Source: Clostridium senegalense JC122
Lineage (GTDB): Bacteria; Bacillota; Clostridia; Clostridiales; Clostridiaceae
Length of the DNA: 64,000 nucleotides
NCBI RefSeq assembly: GCF_000285575.1
Contig: NZ_HE611052.1
Coordinates: 312,712-376,711 of the forward strand
Direction of reading: 5' to 3'
Shown here: piece by piece, positions 18,290 to 27,754 of the stretch
How the letters are laid out: each line of letters starts with the position of its first letter
Position numbering within the stretch: the first letter of the stretch is position 1
The notes under the pieces: generated by a model
What the model saw: the letters and a program-made list of their open reading frames with translations, nothing else
What the model was told of the DNA's origin: nothing
The model's database searches: none
Program-made: the position numbers and the translations under genes

Positions 18290-19111
18290 ATGATAAAAAA
18301 CTCTAAAAATACGGTTAAACTAACTCGACTTGATGGGCTAAACAATTTAAATTATCTGTTAAGCTATGATGATAAAAGCTATTTTTTGAAATGTAATTTT
18401 AAAGATAAAAATAAGAACTTTTCTTATGAATATAAACTTTTAACTTTATTAGACCTTAACCACATATGTCCTAAAGTAATCTATAAAGATACTTGTAGCT
18501 ACACTATAATAAGCGAGTTCATTTCAAATTCACGTATAGATGAATCTACTTGTACAGACCCAAAATTTCTTTTAAGTTTATCTAACAAATTAAAAAATAT
18601 GCACAACCTAAAATGTGATTATATATATAATCCCTTTAATGAAATAAGAAAAAAGCTATCTATACTAAAAAAACTCAATTTTAAATTTTCTAATGAATTT
18701 ATATTTATAATTAGGAAACTTGACGCTATTGAAACCATTTTGTGTAATGATATAAATTATGGTTTATGTCATAATGACTTAAACCCGTCAAATATCCTTT
18801 ATAAAAATGATGAAGTATTTTTAATAGATTTTGAATTTAGTGGTATGTGGGATATTTTTTATGACATTGCAACATTTTGTTGGCTACTAGACGATAATTC
18901 TAGAAAAATATTTTTAATGTCTTATTTTAATAATTTTTCACAGGAATTACATCTTAAATTTAAAAGATATCTTTTTGTAGTTAAACTATGGAATATATGT
19001 TGGAGTTATGTAAAATCGTTCTCTTCAACATCTGATTATGATTATAAAAAAGGTGGCGATCTTGTTCTTATAGATCTATATAATGACTTAAAAGACGATA
19101 AGTATTTGTAA
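18290..19111 (+). CDS. Choline/aminoglycoside-kinase-like phosphotransferase
   Basis: A 273-residue protein of the APH/choline-kinase fold. The Brenner motif LCHNDLNPSNIL (catalytic Asp and Asn) lies near residue 166 and the metal-binding LIDFEFSG near 182. The N-lobe has YFLKCN for the ATP-binding Lys. The closest general type is choline or LPS-type small-alcohol kinases rather than drug kinases. AGGTG before the ATG at 18290 decides the start over 18260. An extended -10 TGTTATAAT sits at 18251-18259. It is divergent from the B12 operon, so a link to corrinoid salvage is possible but unproven. Confidence 0.75.
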   Translation: MIKNSKNTVKLTRLDGLNNLNYLLSYDDKSYFLKCNFKDKNKNFSYEYKLLTLLDLNHICPKVIYKDTCSYTIISEFISNSRIDESTCTDPKFLLSLSNKLKNMHNLKCDYIYNPFNEIRKKLSILKKLNFKFSNEFIFIIRKLDAIETILCNDINYGLCHNDLNPSNILYKNDEVFLIDFEFSGMWDIFYDIATFCWLLDDNSRKIFLMSYFNNFSQELHLKFKRYLFVVKLWNICWSYVKSFSSTSDYDYKKGGDLVLIDLYNDLKDDKYL

Positions 19112-19127
19112 ATACTTATCGTCTTTT
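19090..19127. terminator. Bidirectional terminator
   Basis: Perfect 17-bp inverted repeat (19090-19106/19111-19127) spanning the kinase stop codon, with A and T runs outside; serves the convergent kinase and DUF606 genes. Confidence 0.8.
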
Positions 19128-19138
19128 ATATACGTTTT

Positions 19139-19579
19139 TTAATTATCACTGCATATCTTATTATCTACCTTGGAGTTGTATAAAATTCCTATTGTAACTA
19201 CCATGGCACCTAATATTTTATTAATTTCTATTTCTTTATTTATTAAAAAATCAATTATAATACCAGCTACTATCTGACCTATAAATAGTAATAGCATGCT
19301 ATAAACCACAGGTATTTTGGGTATTATTATGTTAGAAGTATATACTATAATAACGCCTATAATACCACCACAAAATACAAATATAGGTATATTTTTAAAT
19401 TCCACCATAGATAATTCAACATTACTTCCTAAAATTAGAAGTACTACCATAGAACATAATAGTCCTACAATATAATTTATTAAAGTACTTTGTAATACTC
19501 CTATTCTTTTTCCTAGCGATGAATTAATTACCATAGATAAGGTTGTTAAAACTCCACCTATTATTGCAAGTATATACAA
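19139..19579 (-). CDS. DUF606 (YdcZ-like) small membrane transporter subunit 2
   Basis: A 146-residue protein with five hydrophobic segments. It starts LAIIGGVLTTLSMVINSSLG and has a TLINYIVGL segment typical of the DUF606 branch of the drug/metabolite transporter superfamily. Members often occur as tandem pairs that likely assemble as a heterodimer with opposite topology; its partner lies 11 nt upstream. Start is a TTG at 19579 behind GGAGGAG. Substrate unknown. Confidence 0.75.
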   Translation of the reverse strand: MYILAIIGGVLTTLSMVINSSLGKRIGVLQSTLINYIVGLLCSMVVLLILGSNVELSMVEFKNIPIFVFCGGIIGVIIVYTSNIIIPKIPVVYSMLLLFIGQIVAGIIIDFLINKEIEINKILGAMVVTIGILYNSKVDNKICSDN

Positions 19580-19590
19580 ATTTTCTCCTC

Positions 19591-20013
19591 CTATCCTATT
19601 GTCATTACTATTAACCCTACTATTATAATAGTAAATCCCATTAATTTTTTAATATTAAACTTATACTTTTTCATTCCAAACAAGCCATAATGGTCTATAA
19701 ATGAAGAAAATATTAACTGTCCAAATACAGCCAGCGATGTAGTTAATGTAACACCTATTCCCCCTATTGTTATAATATTACTTAAAGTTAAACCTACTCC
19801 TACAGCACCACCTAAAAATAAATATTTGGGAACATCTCTTTTAATGCTTACACTTTCTCTTTTTATTATCATAATTAGAATTATTGCTATTAGTCCAACT
19901 AAATGAATTATTATAAGAGAATACATTGATCCAACTTTACCTTCTAATTGACTATTAAACGTAATCATAACAGAAATTAAACTTCCTATAAAAAGTGCTA
20001 AAATATTATACAT
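19591..20013 (-). CDS. DUF606 (YdcZ-like) small membrane transporter subunit 1
   Basis: A 140-residue partner of the 19139-19579 protein with the same five-segment plan: FIGSLISVMITFNSQLEGKVG at the start (about residues 8-28) and a SLIIIHLVGL segment. GGGGTGATT precedes the ATG. It is first in a two-gene operon that is divergent from a Crp/Fnr-type regulator, a common arrangement for this family, so the regulator may control it. Confidence 0.75.
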   Translation of the reverse strand: MYNILALFIGSLISVMITFNSQLEGKVGSMYSLIIIHLVGLIAIILIMIIKRESVSIKRDVPKYLFLGGAVGVGLTLSNIITIGGIGVTLTTSLAVFGQLIFSSFIDHYGLFGMKKYKFNIKKLMGFTIIIVGLIVMTIG

Positions 20014-20033
20014 TGTTAATCACCCCAATACTA

Positions 20034-20458
20034 TATAGAGACAAGCTCCAATTTAAATTTATTCATCAAATTTTTGTTATCAGTTGAGAAAAATAAGTAC
20101 AAATATAGTTAGTTAAGAACCTAGAAGTTTAAATCTTCTCACATTAAACTCATATAAAGTTTAAAGATAATAGAAGCATAATTAAGTATTTCAATTTAAA
20201 AGAGATAATTAATAATTAAGAGTTCAGGAGGAAAGTAATACCACTTTCTTTTAATCTAATAATATAATTTGCTTTGCAAATTTATAAAAATATACGTTGA
20301 GAATTACTAGGATCAAAGTGAATAGTAATAGCCACAACTGTTAACTATTCACTCTTAACTTTTAACTAAAATAATCTGTAAACTATTAGTATAATATTAA
20401 TCTTAAATTTTCTCATTTGATAAGTTCATAAATTTAAAAGTCAGTTTGAAACCCTATA
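20034..20458. repeat. MITE-like dispersed repeat, copy 6 (425 bp long form)
   Basis: Starts TATAGAGACAAGCTCCAA, the complement-type end of the family, and ends GAAACCCTATA. The left 90 bp match the right end of copy 1 in inverted orientation (ATCAAATTTTTGTTATCAG); the right end matches copy 3. The middle ACGTTGAGAATTACTAG recurs in the copy at 50087. Confidence 0.7.
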
Positions 20459-20494
20459 ACTTAATCAAATTAGATATATAATATCAAAATAATA

Positions 20495-20530
20495 ATCTAT
20501 TATATAGGACAAATGTCCTATATAATAGAT
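20495..20530. promoter_or_regulatory. Perfect palindrome, likely Crp/Fnr-family operator
   Basis: Sixteen-bp perfect arms (20495-20510/20515-20530) around AAAT, core TAGGACAAATGTCCTA. It lies 48 nt before the TTG start of the Crp/Fnr-type gene and between it and the DUF606 pair. The length and symmetry fit a dimeric CRP-fold regulator; autoregulation is inferred. Confidence 0.6.
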
Positions 20531-20578
20531 TTAAATAGAATTTTTTTAATTTTTGAATTATATAAAGGGGTGTTTTAG

Positions 20579-21268
20579 TTGAAAAAATCTAAAAACAGAA
20601 AATTAATAAATGCTTATTTAGAAAAATACTCATTAAATAAATACCTAAGTGAAAGTTTATCTTTATGTTGCGAACTTCATACATTTGATAAAAATGAAAT
20701 GATTTGCACTCTAAATGAAGATATGAAATATATATATTTTTTAGTTAAAGGTAAAGCAAAAGTTTATACTCTTCTCTCCACAGGCAAGTCATTACTTATA
20801 TGCTTTATAACCCCTCTTTCGGTAATGGGGGATATTGAATTTTTGGATAATTCAGCTGCTGATTGTTCTGTAAAAACAATTGAATCATGTCACCTTATAG
20901 CAATTCCTATTGATAAAGTTAAAAAACTTGCATATGATGATTCTGTTTTTTTAAGATTTATAATATCCTCTTTAGAAAAAAAGCTGAGAAACAATTCTAT
21001 TTTTAGCTCAATAAATATGTTATATCCATTAGAAAATAGATTTGTAAGTTATCTTTTATCTTTACCTATTAACAGTAACAATACTGTTGAAATAGATGAA
21101 TTAACCCATATATCCGAGCTTCTAGGTTCTAGCTATAGGCATTTAAATAGAGTTATTAAAAATCTTTGTGAAAAAAACTTAATAATAAAAGATTCTAATT
21201 TAATAACAATTTTAAATATGGATGAACTAAAAAAGTTAGCAAGAGACATATATAAAAATGAAAAATAA
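20579..21268 (+). CDS. Crp/Fnr-family transcriptional regulator
   Basis: A 229-residue two-domain regulator. Residues 25-125 form the cyclic-nucleotide-binding-like barrel (IYFLVKGKAKVYTLLSTGKS, then LSVMGDIEFLD), without the residues that bind cAMP. Residues 150-225 hold the helix-turn-helix (ELTHISELLGSSYRHLNRVI). No Cys cluster for iron-sulphur is present in the N-terminal region. Start is TTG at 20579 behind AAAGGGGTG. A palindrome upstream is the likely autoregulatory site and the divergent DUF606 operon a likely target. Confidence 0.85.
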   Translation: MKKSKNRKLINAYLEKYSLNKYLSESLSLCCELHTFDKNEMICTLNEDMKYIYFLVKGKAKVYTLLSTGKSLLICFITPLSVMGDIEFLDNSAADCSVKTIESCHLIAIPIDKVKKLAYDDSVFLRFIISSLEKKLRNNSIFSSINMLYPLENRFVSYLLSLPINSNNTVEIDELTHISELLGSSYRHLNRVIKNLCEKNLIIKDSNLITILNMDELKKLARDIYKNEK

Positions 21269-21271
21269 TAA

Positions 21272-21308
21272 AAGCTATAAACTATTAAAAATAAATAGTT
21301 TATAGCTT
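21272..21308. terminator. Bidirectional terminator
   Basis: Perfect 15-bp arms (21272-21286/21294-21308) between the convergent regulator and phosphatase genes. Confidence 0.75.
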
Positions 21309-21318
21309 CTTTACTACG

Positions 21319-21879
21319 TTAATTATTTACATATTCAAACTTAACAAAATTTTCACCTTCAAACTCTAACATAACAACCCACGGCATTATATTTTTTATT
21401 CTTTCAAAATGTTCATATTTAAAAGTTACATCATAATAGTTTATAATAGTGCTTAATGCTGTACCATGAGTTCCTATAATTATGTTATTACTATTATTTT
21501 CTCTTAATATATTCTTTAAAGCATTTATATTTCTTTGTTGTACTTCTAATAAACACTCACCATCTTCAATTTTATAATTAAAATCCTTCCACTGATTTTT
21601 TGCAAAGCTATCAAAATCATCTAGCCATTTATTACAAATTCTTCTTTCTCTAAAATCTTCTACAATATTAATCTCTAAATTTAACATTTGTGCCACAGGT
21701 AAAACTGTATCTATAGCTCTTTTATACGGACTTGAATATACTTTATTTATATCTTTATTCTTAAAAAGCTCACATAAACTTTCACTATCTTTAAGACCTT
21801 CATCGGTCAATGGTCTAGTCAGATCATCCAAAATTTTAAAATCTGGTTTTGCGTGTCTTACAAAATATATTTTAGTCAT
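21319..21879 (-). CDS. Histidine phosphatase (phosphoglycerate-mutase-like)
   Basis: A 186-residue protein of the branch 1 histidine phosphatase superfamily. YFVRHAKPD at residues 5-13 carries the RHA motif with the phospho-accepting His; SSPYKRAIDT near 48 supplies the second Arg; GTHGTAL near 140 the second catalytic His. These enzymes dephosphorylate varied small molecules. GGGGGAAATC precedes the ATG. It is the first of several phosphatase, GNAT and Nudix genes in this accessory region. Confidence 0.8.
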   Translation of the reverse strand: MTKIYFVRHAKPDFKILDDLTRPLTDEGLKDSESLCELFKNKDINKVYSSPYKRAIDTVLPVAQMLNLEINIVEDFRERRICNKWLDDFDSFAKNQWKDFNYKIEDGECLLEVQQRNINALKNILRENNSNNIIIGTHGTALSTIINYYDVTFKYEHFERIKNIMPWVVMLEFEGENFVKFEYVNN

Positions 21880-21923
21880 AATGATTTCCCCCTCTATATT
21901 GCTTTTTAAAACTACTATTATAA

Positions 21924-22155
21924 TTATATTACCATAACCTCTTCATCCCCGATTACCTCTCTTGTTTCTTTAAAACCTATATTTTTATAAAATTTTTTGT
22001 AACAATATTTTTAGGTACATCACTTGTAAAAACTTAATTTTTCCTAACTTACACCTTAAATTCTCCAACAACTTCATGATAACAATTCTTCTATATCCTT
22101 TTTTATACTTTTTATCAATCATAAGTCTATTTAATTTCCATCTATTTGTGTCAGG
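21924..22155 (-). pseudogene. GNAT acetyltransferase remnant
   Basis: The minus strand reads NRWKLNRLMIDKKYKKGY then, one frame away, NFYKNIGFKETREVIGDEE before a stop at 21924. Both are C-terminal GNAT pieces (motif A region and the FYKNIGF strand), separated by a frameshift and lacking the N-terminal half. No start is left. It lies directly behind the peptidase gene. Confidence 0.7.
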
Positions 22156-22824
22156 TTAATCTCTATTAAATTTAGTTACATCCCCAATTAATCTAATTTT
22201 ATCACTATCTAAAATTATACCTCCAGTATCTTTAATAGCATAAACTGTAGTTGTCTTTTCTTCTAATGCTTTTTTTATACAGTTATTTTCCATATCAGTT
22301 TCTGCATAATGAACCTCAATATAGAAATTTTCCTTTATTAAACCTAACCCTTTTAAATATATAAATTCAGGATAGTCTTTATCTGGGGATATATAATAAT
22401 TATTTAATTGCATCAAAGCACCTGCACTTACACCTATAACTATTTTGCTTTCATTTATACTACTGAGTATATCTTTCTCTAAAACGTGCTCAACTGCCAT
22501 ATCTGGAAGTCCACCTGTTAAAAACACCACATCACTACTCTTTATTACTCTTTTCATATTATCTTTAGTATCTTCAAAATAATTGATAAAAGTAATATTT
22601 TCTTCACTAATACCTAAATCTATAAAAGGCTCAACTATTTGCTTATAATACTTACCTTTTTCCTTATTATACGCTTTTTCCCAATCTACAGAATTACATA
22701 TAGCCTCATTACTAAAAGCAAAAGGAATAACTACAACTTTATTATAAGAATGTATATATTCTTCTATGGTCTCTCTAGCCCATTTTTCATGAAAATTATA
22801 TTGACTTAATAATATATTCACCAT
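22156..22824 (-). CDS. Peptidase E-like (S51 family) protein
   Basis: A 222-residue protein of the class I glutamine-amidotransferase-like fold. FLTGGLPDM near residue 100 and GVSAGALMQ near 130, with the nucleophile Ser, match the S51 family, which removes N-terminal Asp dipeptides or handles cyanophycin-type substrates. A His follows in EVHYAETD near 172. AAAAGGAG lies before the ATG. It is probably cotranscribed with the decayed GNAT downstream. Confidence 0.75.
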   Translation of the reverse strand: MVNILLSQYNFHEKWARETIEEYIHSYNKVVVIPFAFSNEAICNSVDWEKAYNKEKGKYYKQIVEPFIDLGISEENITFINYFEDTKDNMKRVIKSSDVVFLTGGLPDMAVEHVLEKDILSSINESKIVIGVSAGALMQLNNYYISPDKDYPEFIYLKGLGLIKENFYIEVHYAETDMENNCIKKALEEKTTTVYAIKDTGGIILDSDKIRLIGDVTKFNRD

Positions 22825-22906
22825 AGTTCTTATTCTCCTTTTTACAATATCTTTTCATAGCTTATCTATTAATTTTAATTCAATTATTAATAGAATTTCA
22901 TCAAAT

Positions 22907-23499
22907 TTATTCAGCAAATTCCTTGATATACTCCTTAAATTGTGAGCCACATCTTGTTAACTCACCCATAACTCTCTCTATTCCTTTATCTGTTTTAAAC
23001 CAATTACTCTTATTTATTCCCTGTACCTCACATGGACAAATTATCAATTCTGAATTTGGATATGCCCACTTATAATACATAAGACAACGCCTTGCATGAA
23101 AATTTTTACAACAGATTATTGCTCTTCTTATATTCAACCCTAACTTATCTGTAACCATACGAGATTTAAACGCGTTTTCATATGTATTTTCAGCATTATT
23201 TTCTTTTAAGATTGCGTTTTTATCAACACCATTTTTAATTAAAACATCATAAAAGAAATCCCATTCTGTGTTATATGCATTATTATATTCATCTGTTTTT
23301 GATGATGGATTTGGAAAATATCCATACTTAGGGCTATACTTTCCAGAAGGTAAAATGCGTGGGGCATAATTATTTTTCCAAAGTTCTGCTGCTTTTTCCC
23401 CTAATTCAGCATAGGACCCTCCAGGTATAAAAATAATATCTGCTTTTTAAGGTTATTTTCAAAAAATATAAAATTTGTAATATCATTTATAGATTTCAT
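22907..23499 (-). pseudogene. YdcF/ElyC-like (DUF218) protein, frameshifted
   Basis: A good start (GGGGGTAAGA then ATG at 23499) opens a frame ending after codon 17; the following frame reads ADIIFIPGGSYAELGEKAAE and continues to 22907, with ENAFKSRMV and AIICCKNFHARRC characteristic of DUF218 proteins (cell-envelope related, YdcF/SanA). The two join if the A5 tract at 23444-23448 had one more A. Otherwise the gene, about 198 codons, is intact, so this is either a recent mutation or a sequencing error. Confidence 0.75.
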
Positions 23500-23622
23500 T
23501 CTTACCCCCATAAATTACTTAATAAATTTATTTTTAATTTAATATATATTAGATTTTGGGGCCTTATTATTTTTATAGTAAAATTTTGCTTGTCCCATAT
23601 TTTTCTCCACTTCCCTTAATAA

Positions 23623-24077
23623 TTAAAGCTCTTTTTCCATAGCTAAAAACTCCATTTCACCCTTAACAGTTTTTCCAATGAACTCATTAGTTACTTTAAA
23701 ATCTAAACTTTTATAAAGCCTAATTGCCCTTTCATTAAACTTAAGCACTGATAGCCCTATAGTTTTTAAATTATATCTTTCTTTTATACAATTTAAAATT
23801 GAAGTTAAAAATTCTTTTCCTAGACCTTTGCTTGTTAAACTAGGTCTTAACTGTACTGAAAAAGTTACCTTATCACTTAAATAAATTGCACAATTCCCTA
23901 CAAGTTCATTTTTATCACTATAAACAGAAATAACATTATTATCATTTGGAAAATTTTTGACATAATCAATTTTCCCCTGTGAAAAATCATTATCAAAAAT
24001 GAATATATTCCACCATATTTCCATGTTAAAAAATCTTCTACATCTTCATTAGTTACCCTTCTTAATTTATAGTTCAT
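23623..24077 (-). pseudogene. GNAT acetyltransferase, frameshifted
   Basis: AGGGG precedes an ATG at 24077 that opens MNYKLRRVTNEDVEDFLTW; about 27 codons on, the frame changes at a T/A5 tract (23995-23999) and continues as DNDFSQGKIDYVKNF to a stop at 23623. The second part has the GNAT core SLTSKGLGKEFL and the late ERAIRLYKSLDF. One added base would give an intact protein of about 151 residues. Confidence 0.75.
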
Positions 24078-24169
24078 ATCTAATCCCCTCTTATTTAGCA
24101 TTACCTTTATTTATATACTGCTACCATATTTCTTATTTTGATTCCTTTTTATATTATAATTCTATATAG

Positions 24170-24236
24170 TTGTTATTTTTGTAAAAACTTGTAGCACGTA
24201 TTGTAACTTATATATATACATTATTCATATTATTTA
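24170..24236. repeat. Duplicated upstream segment, copy A
   Basis: A stretch of about 65 bp (core GTATTGTAACTTATATATA) is closely matched at 30065-30127. Both copies lie upstream of minus-strand genes (GNAT and Nudix), so they may be duplicated promoter or regulatory DNA. Confidence 0.5.
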
Positions 24237-24385
24237 CATCCTATTAATTTAATAGTTCCTTTTCTATTATTTTTTATATTCTACTGTAAAAATAAAATAT
24301 AATTTTCATTTTCTTATAATCTTAAACTTTAAATATTTTGCATTTATATTATAATTTCACCAAAATCTTTCTAAATTTAGAGTAG

Positions 24386-24419
24386 AAAAGCCCCTTAAAC
24401 TTATATTCAAGAGACTTTT
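24386..24419 (-). terminator. Terminator-like hairpin after a gene remnant
   Basis: AAAAGTCTCTTGAA and TTTAAGGGGCTTTT pair with several G-U pairs on the minus strand; it stands behind the 24440-24547 fragment. Confidence 0.45.
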
Positions 24420-24439
24420 ATTCTTATTCTTTTATTTCA

Positions 24440-24547
24440 TTAAATATTATTCTTCATACCTAAAATATTTTTAAATCCATTTGCTAATTTCATGTTAAAA
24501 TATGCATAATTAATTCTTATATCTTCATACAATTTTCCTCTTGTTAA
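24440..24547 (-). pseudogene. Unidentified C-terminal gene fragment
   Basis: Thirty-five open codons (including KLYEDIRINYAYFNMKLANG) end at a stop followed by a terminator-like hairpin. There is no start or ribosome site, and a stop lies just upstream, so it looks like the tail of a deleted gene. Family not recognised. The rest of 24078-24616 shows only the duplicated segment at 24170. Confidence 0.3.
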
Positions 24548-24616
24548 TATTTATTCGATCAGTAATTAAACTTTATTTTTATAATTTTAATTCACACATT
24601 TTCATTTTTAATTCTC

Positions 24617-27600
24617 CTATTTAAATTGAATATTTTTTAAATTATTAAGCATTTCATCATCTATACTTTTATTTGTAAAAATATAGAACATTGGATTCAT
24701 AAATATATTATCATGATTCGCAATATCTAAATTTTTTGTAACCAAATACACATTATCATCTACACTTATAGTAGACCTTTCCATAGTATCCTCTTTACTT
24801 GCATATATTTGAATTTTATCTTCTATATCATAATTTCCATAAAGCAATGATGAGCTTGGAAAAATATCACAAAATTCAACTCCAGCTCTATAAGTTATTA
24901 TTTCATTGCTAGAATCTTTGAATGTGATAAAGTTCTTCATCATATCATTTCCAATATTAAAGAAATTTCTATGACCCAAAAGCATATTTTTCATAAACTC
25001 TCCTGTACTATTAATAATTTCAGAAGTATGACATAATACAGGAACTCCTGGCAGCATCAAATAATATTCATTAATTTTCAAGCCTTTATATTGCTCATTT
25101 TCAGTTATATTCAAGGATGTTTTTATGCCATGCCATTGATTTCCACATGTATCTGTCATTTTAACAAAGTTTGTTATAACTTTTTCATTTAATAAACTTG
25201 TAGATTGAACGTACCAATTTCTAGGTACAGTCTGCATTCCACCAAACCATGGATTATACCATGTTCGCATTTCTGAATTTGGAAACTTACTATGGAGATA
25301 TTCCTCATTTTTATAGGTTAATGAATATATTCCACTTGTAAAATCTGGAGAGGACTTAATGGTCATCACCCCATTATTTATTGAATAAATGTTAAATCCT
25401 TTATATTTTTTCATATGCATTTTAAAGTCTACATCTTTAATTTTAAATAAGGCAGAATTTTTTTCAAAAAGTAATAAACCTAAATCTGCTTTAACAGAAA
25501 TAATATCAGAATCATACTCATCTGCTATTGATGTAAAAACTTTCATGGCCAATGTCATATTTTCAAAGTTTTTTTCTATACAACATACTAATCCCTTTTT
25601 TGAGTCAACTTTTATTTTGCCTTTAATGGGAATTTCGTTATATTTTCTTAGTTCTATTGAAGCACCATCTTTAATAAACGGATTTCCTTTATTTATAGAT
25701 ACTTCGCAATCATTAGTTGTGCATAATTTAAGAGTTTTGTTATCTTTTAAATTATCACCTTCAGCGTTGCATATTAACCCCCTCTGAAATGTCTTCAAAG
25801 CAAAACTTCTCAAATCTTGCCAAGTTTCGAAAGTTGTTAATGCTACATAAATTGATTTAGTAGTTTTTTTACTTTTTCCATTAACTATGCCAACATTCTC
25901 TTCAAGGTACATGTAAGGCCACTCTCCAAAATGGAGAAGTTTGTCTTTATCCCACCAAAGGCTACGTGTATTATTGTCATCTCCTGAAAAGATCCAATTT
26001 TCACTTAGCAATTCACTTTTAAATGGAGTTGTATCCTCTAAAGCCATATCTGATAACTTAATAAACTTGTTATTATAAGGTATTACTCCTCTACTTAGTT
26101 CACCATGATATATTTGTTGCTTTATTAATATTTCCTCATCTGTTTTGTTATCACTTAAATTGTATACTTCAAAATAACTCTGAGCAATGCCAGTTATGTG
26201 AAGTTTTACTATTAAAGTTACCTTCATTTCACTATAATTGTTTAAAAAATAATCTCCTTTGAGAATCATATGCTCATTTTCTTCATACCAACAAATATTT
26301 TCTATTTTCTTACTTAGAAGTTCATTATGATTAGACATTTCAAATTCAGGAGTAAATAAAACTGTTTCTCTAAATTGATTCTTAAATTTTCTAAAGCATA
26401 TACAGTTGTCATCTTTAGCTAAAACAACTGAATATGCACCATTTACAATAATATAATCAGTATTCGTCTCTCCTCCAAATTTTCCTCCTCTTCCTTTAAA
26501 AAACTCTATTACATTAGCTTTAAATTCAATTTTTTCTCCACTTTTCAAAATAGCAGTAACATTAATCCACTCTGAATAAACTGTTGGTTTCTTGAGATAG
26601 TAAGGTACTTCTACTGAATTTTTTTCATTATCATTAAGTTTAACTTTAAAATCTCTATTCTTAAATTCTATATTATCATTTTTATTAAGCTTAAATTCAA
26701 AAGTAGCTTCTTCACATAAGTTATTTTTAATGTTTATATAAAATTTTGAATATTGTCCAGAAACTCTCTCGCTACTTTCTGATAAAATATTTATTTTTGC
26801 TGGTAGCCTTGTCAATATTCCGACCTTAAACAAAGCTATTTTATTATTTATGAAAATTTGTGATACAACTGCTGGATATATTTTTTCATCATCAATTTCC
26901 TTATCTGAAGACTTAATATAAAACTCACCCTCCACTATATCTTTTTCATGAACATCTACTTCCTTGTTTAATTGAAATTTTATATTCTTATCATCTTCAC
27001 CTTTTATTTTTATTTTTATTGCTTTTCCTGTCTTATTAATTATTTCATAGAACACTTTGTATTTCTTTCCAAACATAAAAGTTTCATCATTAATTATTAC
27101 AGATACTAAATAATCATCTGTCTCAATAAGTCGTAATCCTCTACTCCGACTTTCAAATTGTAGCCTTAGTTTTTTATTATTTATTTCCCAATTATATTCA
27201 TAAAATTCATGACCATTCTCTTCAATTCCACTAGGCTCCATGTCCATATTTTGCTTTAAACCACTATACCAATCCTCATTTTCGAAGTATCCTTTAAGAG
27301 CTTCTATTTTTAAAATATATGGTATAAAGCTTATGCAATGAGAACATTTGTTCTTTTCCAAGAAAAATCCGCAACGCTTATAAAATGGTATAGATTTCTT
27401 ATTTGAAGACCATGTATGAAGATCTATCATTGGATAATCGAGTTCTAAAGCTCTATTAACTACAGCTTTAATAATTTCTTTTCCAATTCCATTACCATGA
27501 CAGTCATATCTTGTATTTAATAACTTTATCCTAAGTGCTTCTTTTTGAGATAATAAAGCACAGTATCCTAAAACCTCTTCATTATTAACAGCAAGAAAAG

Positions 27601-27754
27601 TATTTAAGTTTGAATTAGCTTTATGAGATTCTAAAATACTTTCCTCAGTTACATTTGCATAACTTCCATTCCATCCTTCAGTACTCATTGTCCACATCTT
27701 TGCAATAGCCTTTGCGTAGGCTGGAGTATATTCTACAATTTTCAAGCAATCCAT
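24617..27754 (-). CDS. GNAT acetyltransferase fused to a very large beta-rich domain (1045 residues)
   Basis: Residues 1-135 are a complete GNAT domain, with motif A RYDCHGNGIGKEIIK near 82-96 and the late KKSIPFYKRCGFF strand near 118. About 900 residues follow, rich in alternating beta-type sequence with no membrane segment or signal peptide. Residues 800-990 (YNPWFGGMQTVPRNWY, then GIKTSLNITENE and LPGVPVLCHTSEII) look like the beta-sandwich of galactose-mutarotase-like or glycoside-hydrolase-associated domains, but no catalytic set was identified. The protein is presumably cytoplasmic. GGGGGAAAG precedes the ATG. Monocistronic, inside the accessory region; the function is unknown and may concern a glycan or glycoconjugate. 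Confidence 0.65.
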   Translation of the reverse strand: MDCLKIVEYTPAYAKAIAKMWTMSTEGWNGSYANVTEESILESHKANSNLNTFLAVNNEEVLGYCALLSQKEALRIKLLNTRYDCHGNGIGKEIIKAVVNRALELDYPMIDLHTWSSNKKSIPFYKRCGFFLEKNKCSHCISFIPYILKIEALKGYFENEDWYSGLKQNMDMEPSGIEENGHEFYEYNWEINNKKLRLQFESRSRGLRLIETDDYLVSVIINDETFMFGKKYKVFYEIINKTGKAIKIKIKGEDDKNIKFQLNKEVDVHEKDIVEGEFYIKSSDKEIDDEKIYPAVVSQIFINNKIALFKVGILTRLPAKINILSESSERVSGQYSKFYINIKNNLCEEATFEFKLNKNDNIEFKNRDFKVKLNDNEKNSVEVPYYLKKPTVYSEWINVTAILKSGEKIEFKANVIEFFKGRGGKFGGETNTDYIIVNGAYSVVLAKDDNCICFRKFKNQFRETVLFTPEFEMSNHNELLSKKIENICWYEENEHMILKGDYFLNNYSEMKVTLIVKLHITGIAQSYFEVYNLSDNKTDEEILIKQQIYHGELSRGVIPYNNKFIKLSDMALEDTTPFKSELLSENWIFSGDDNNTRSLWWDKDKLLHFGEWPYMYLEENVGIVNGKSKKTTKSIYVALTTFETWQDLRSFALKTFQRGLICNAEGDNLKDNKTLKLCTTNDCEVSINKGNPFIKDGASIELRKYNEIPIKGKIKVDSKKGLVCCIEKNFENMTLAMKVFTSIADEYDSDIISVKADLGLLLFEKNSALFKIKDVDFKMHMKKYKGFNIYSINNGVMTIKSSPDFTSGIYSLTYKNEEYLHSKFPNSEMRTWYNPWFGGMQTVPRNWYVQSTSLLNEKVITNFVKMTDTCGNQWHGIKTSLNITENEQYKGLKINEYYLMLPGVPVLCHTSEIINSTGEFMKNMLLGHRNFFNIGNDMMKNFITFKDSSNEIITYRAGVEFCDIFPSSSLLYGNYDIEDKIQIYASKEDTMERSTISVDDNVYLVTKNLDIANHDNIFMNPMFYIFTNKSIDDEMLNNLKNIQFK

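Noticed and set aside
24440-24547. Complete small protein of 35 residues
   Set aside because: There is no start codon with a ribosome site; it is better explained as the tail of a lost gene.
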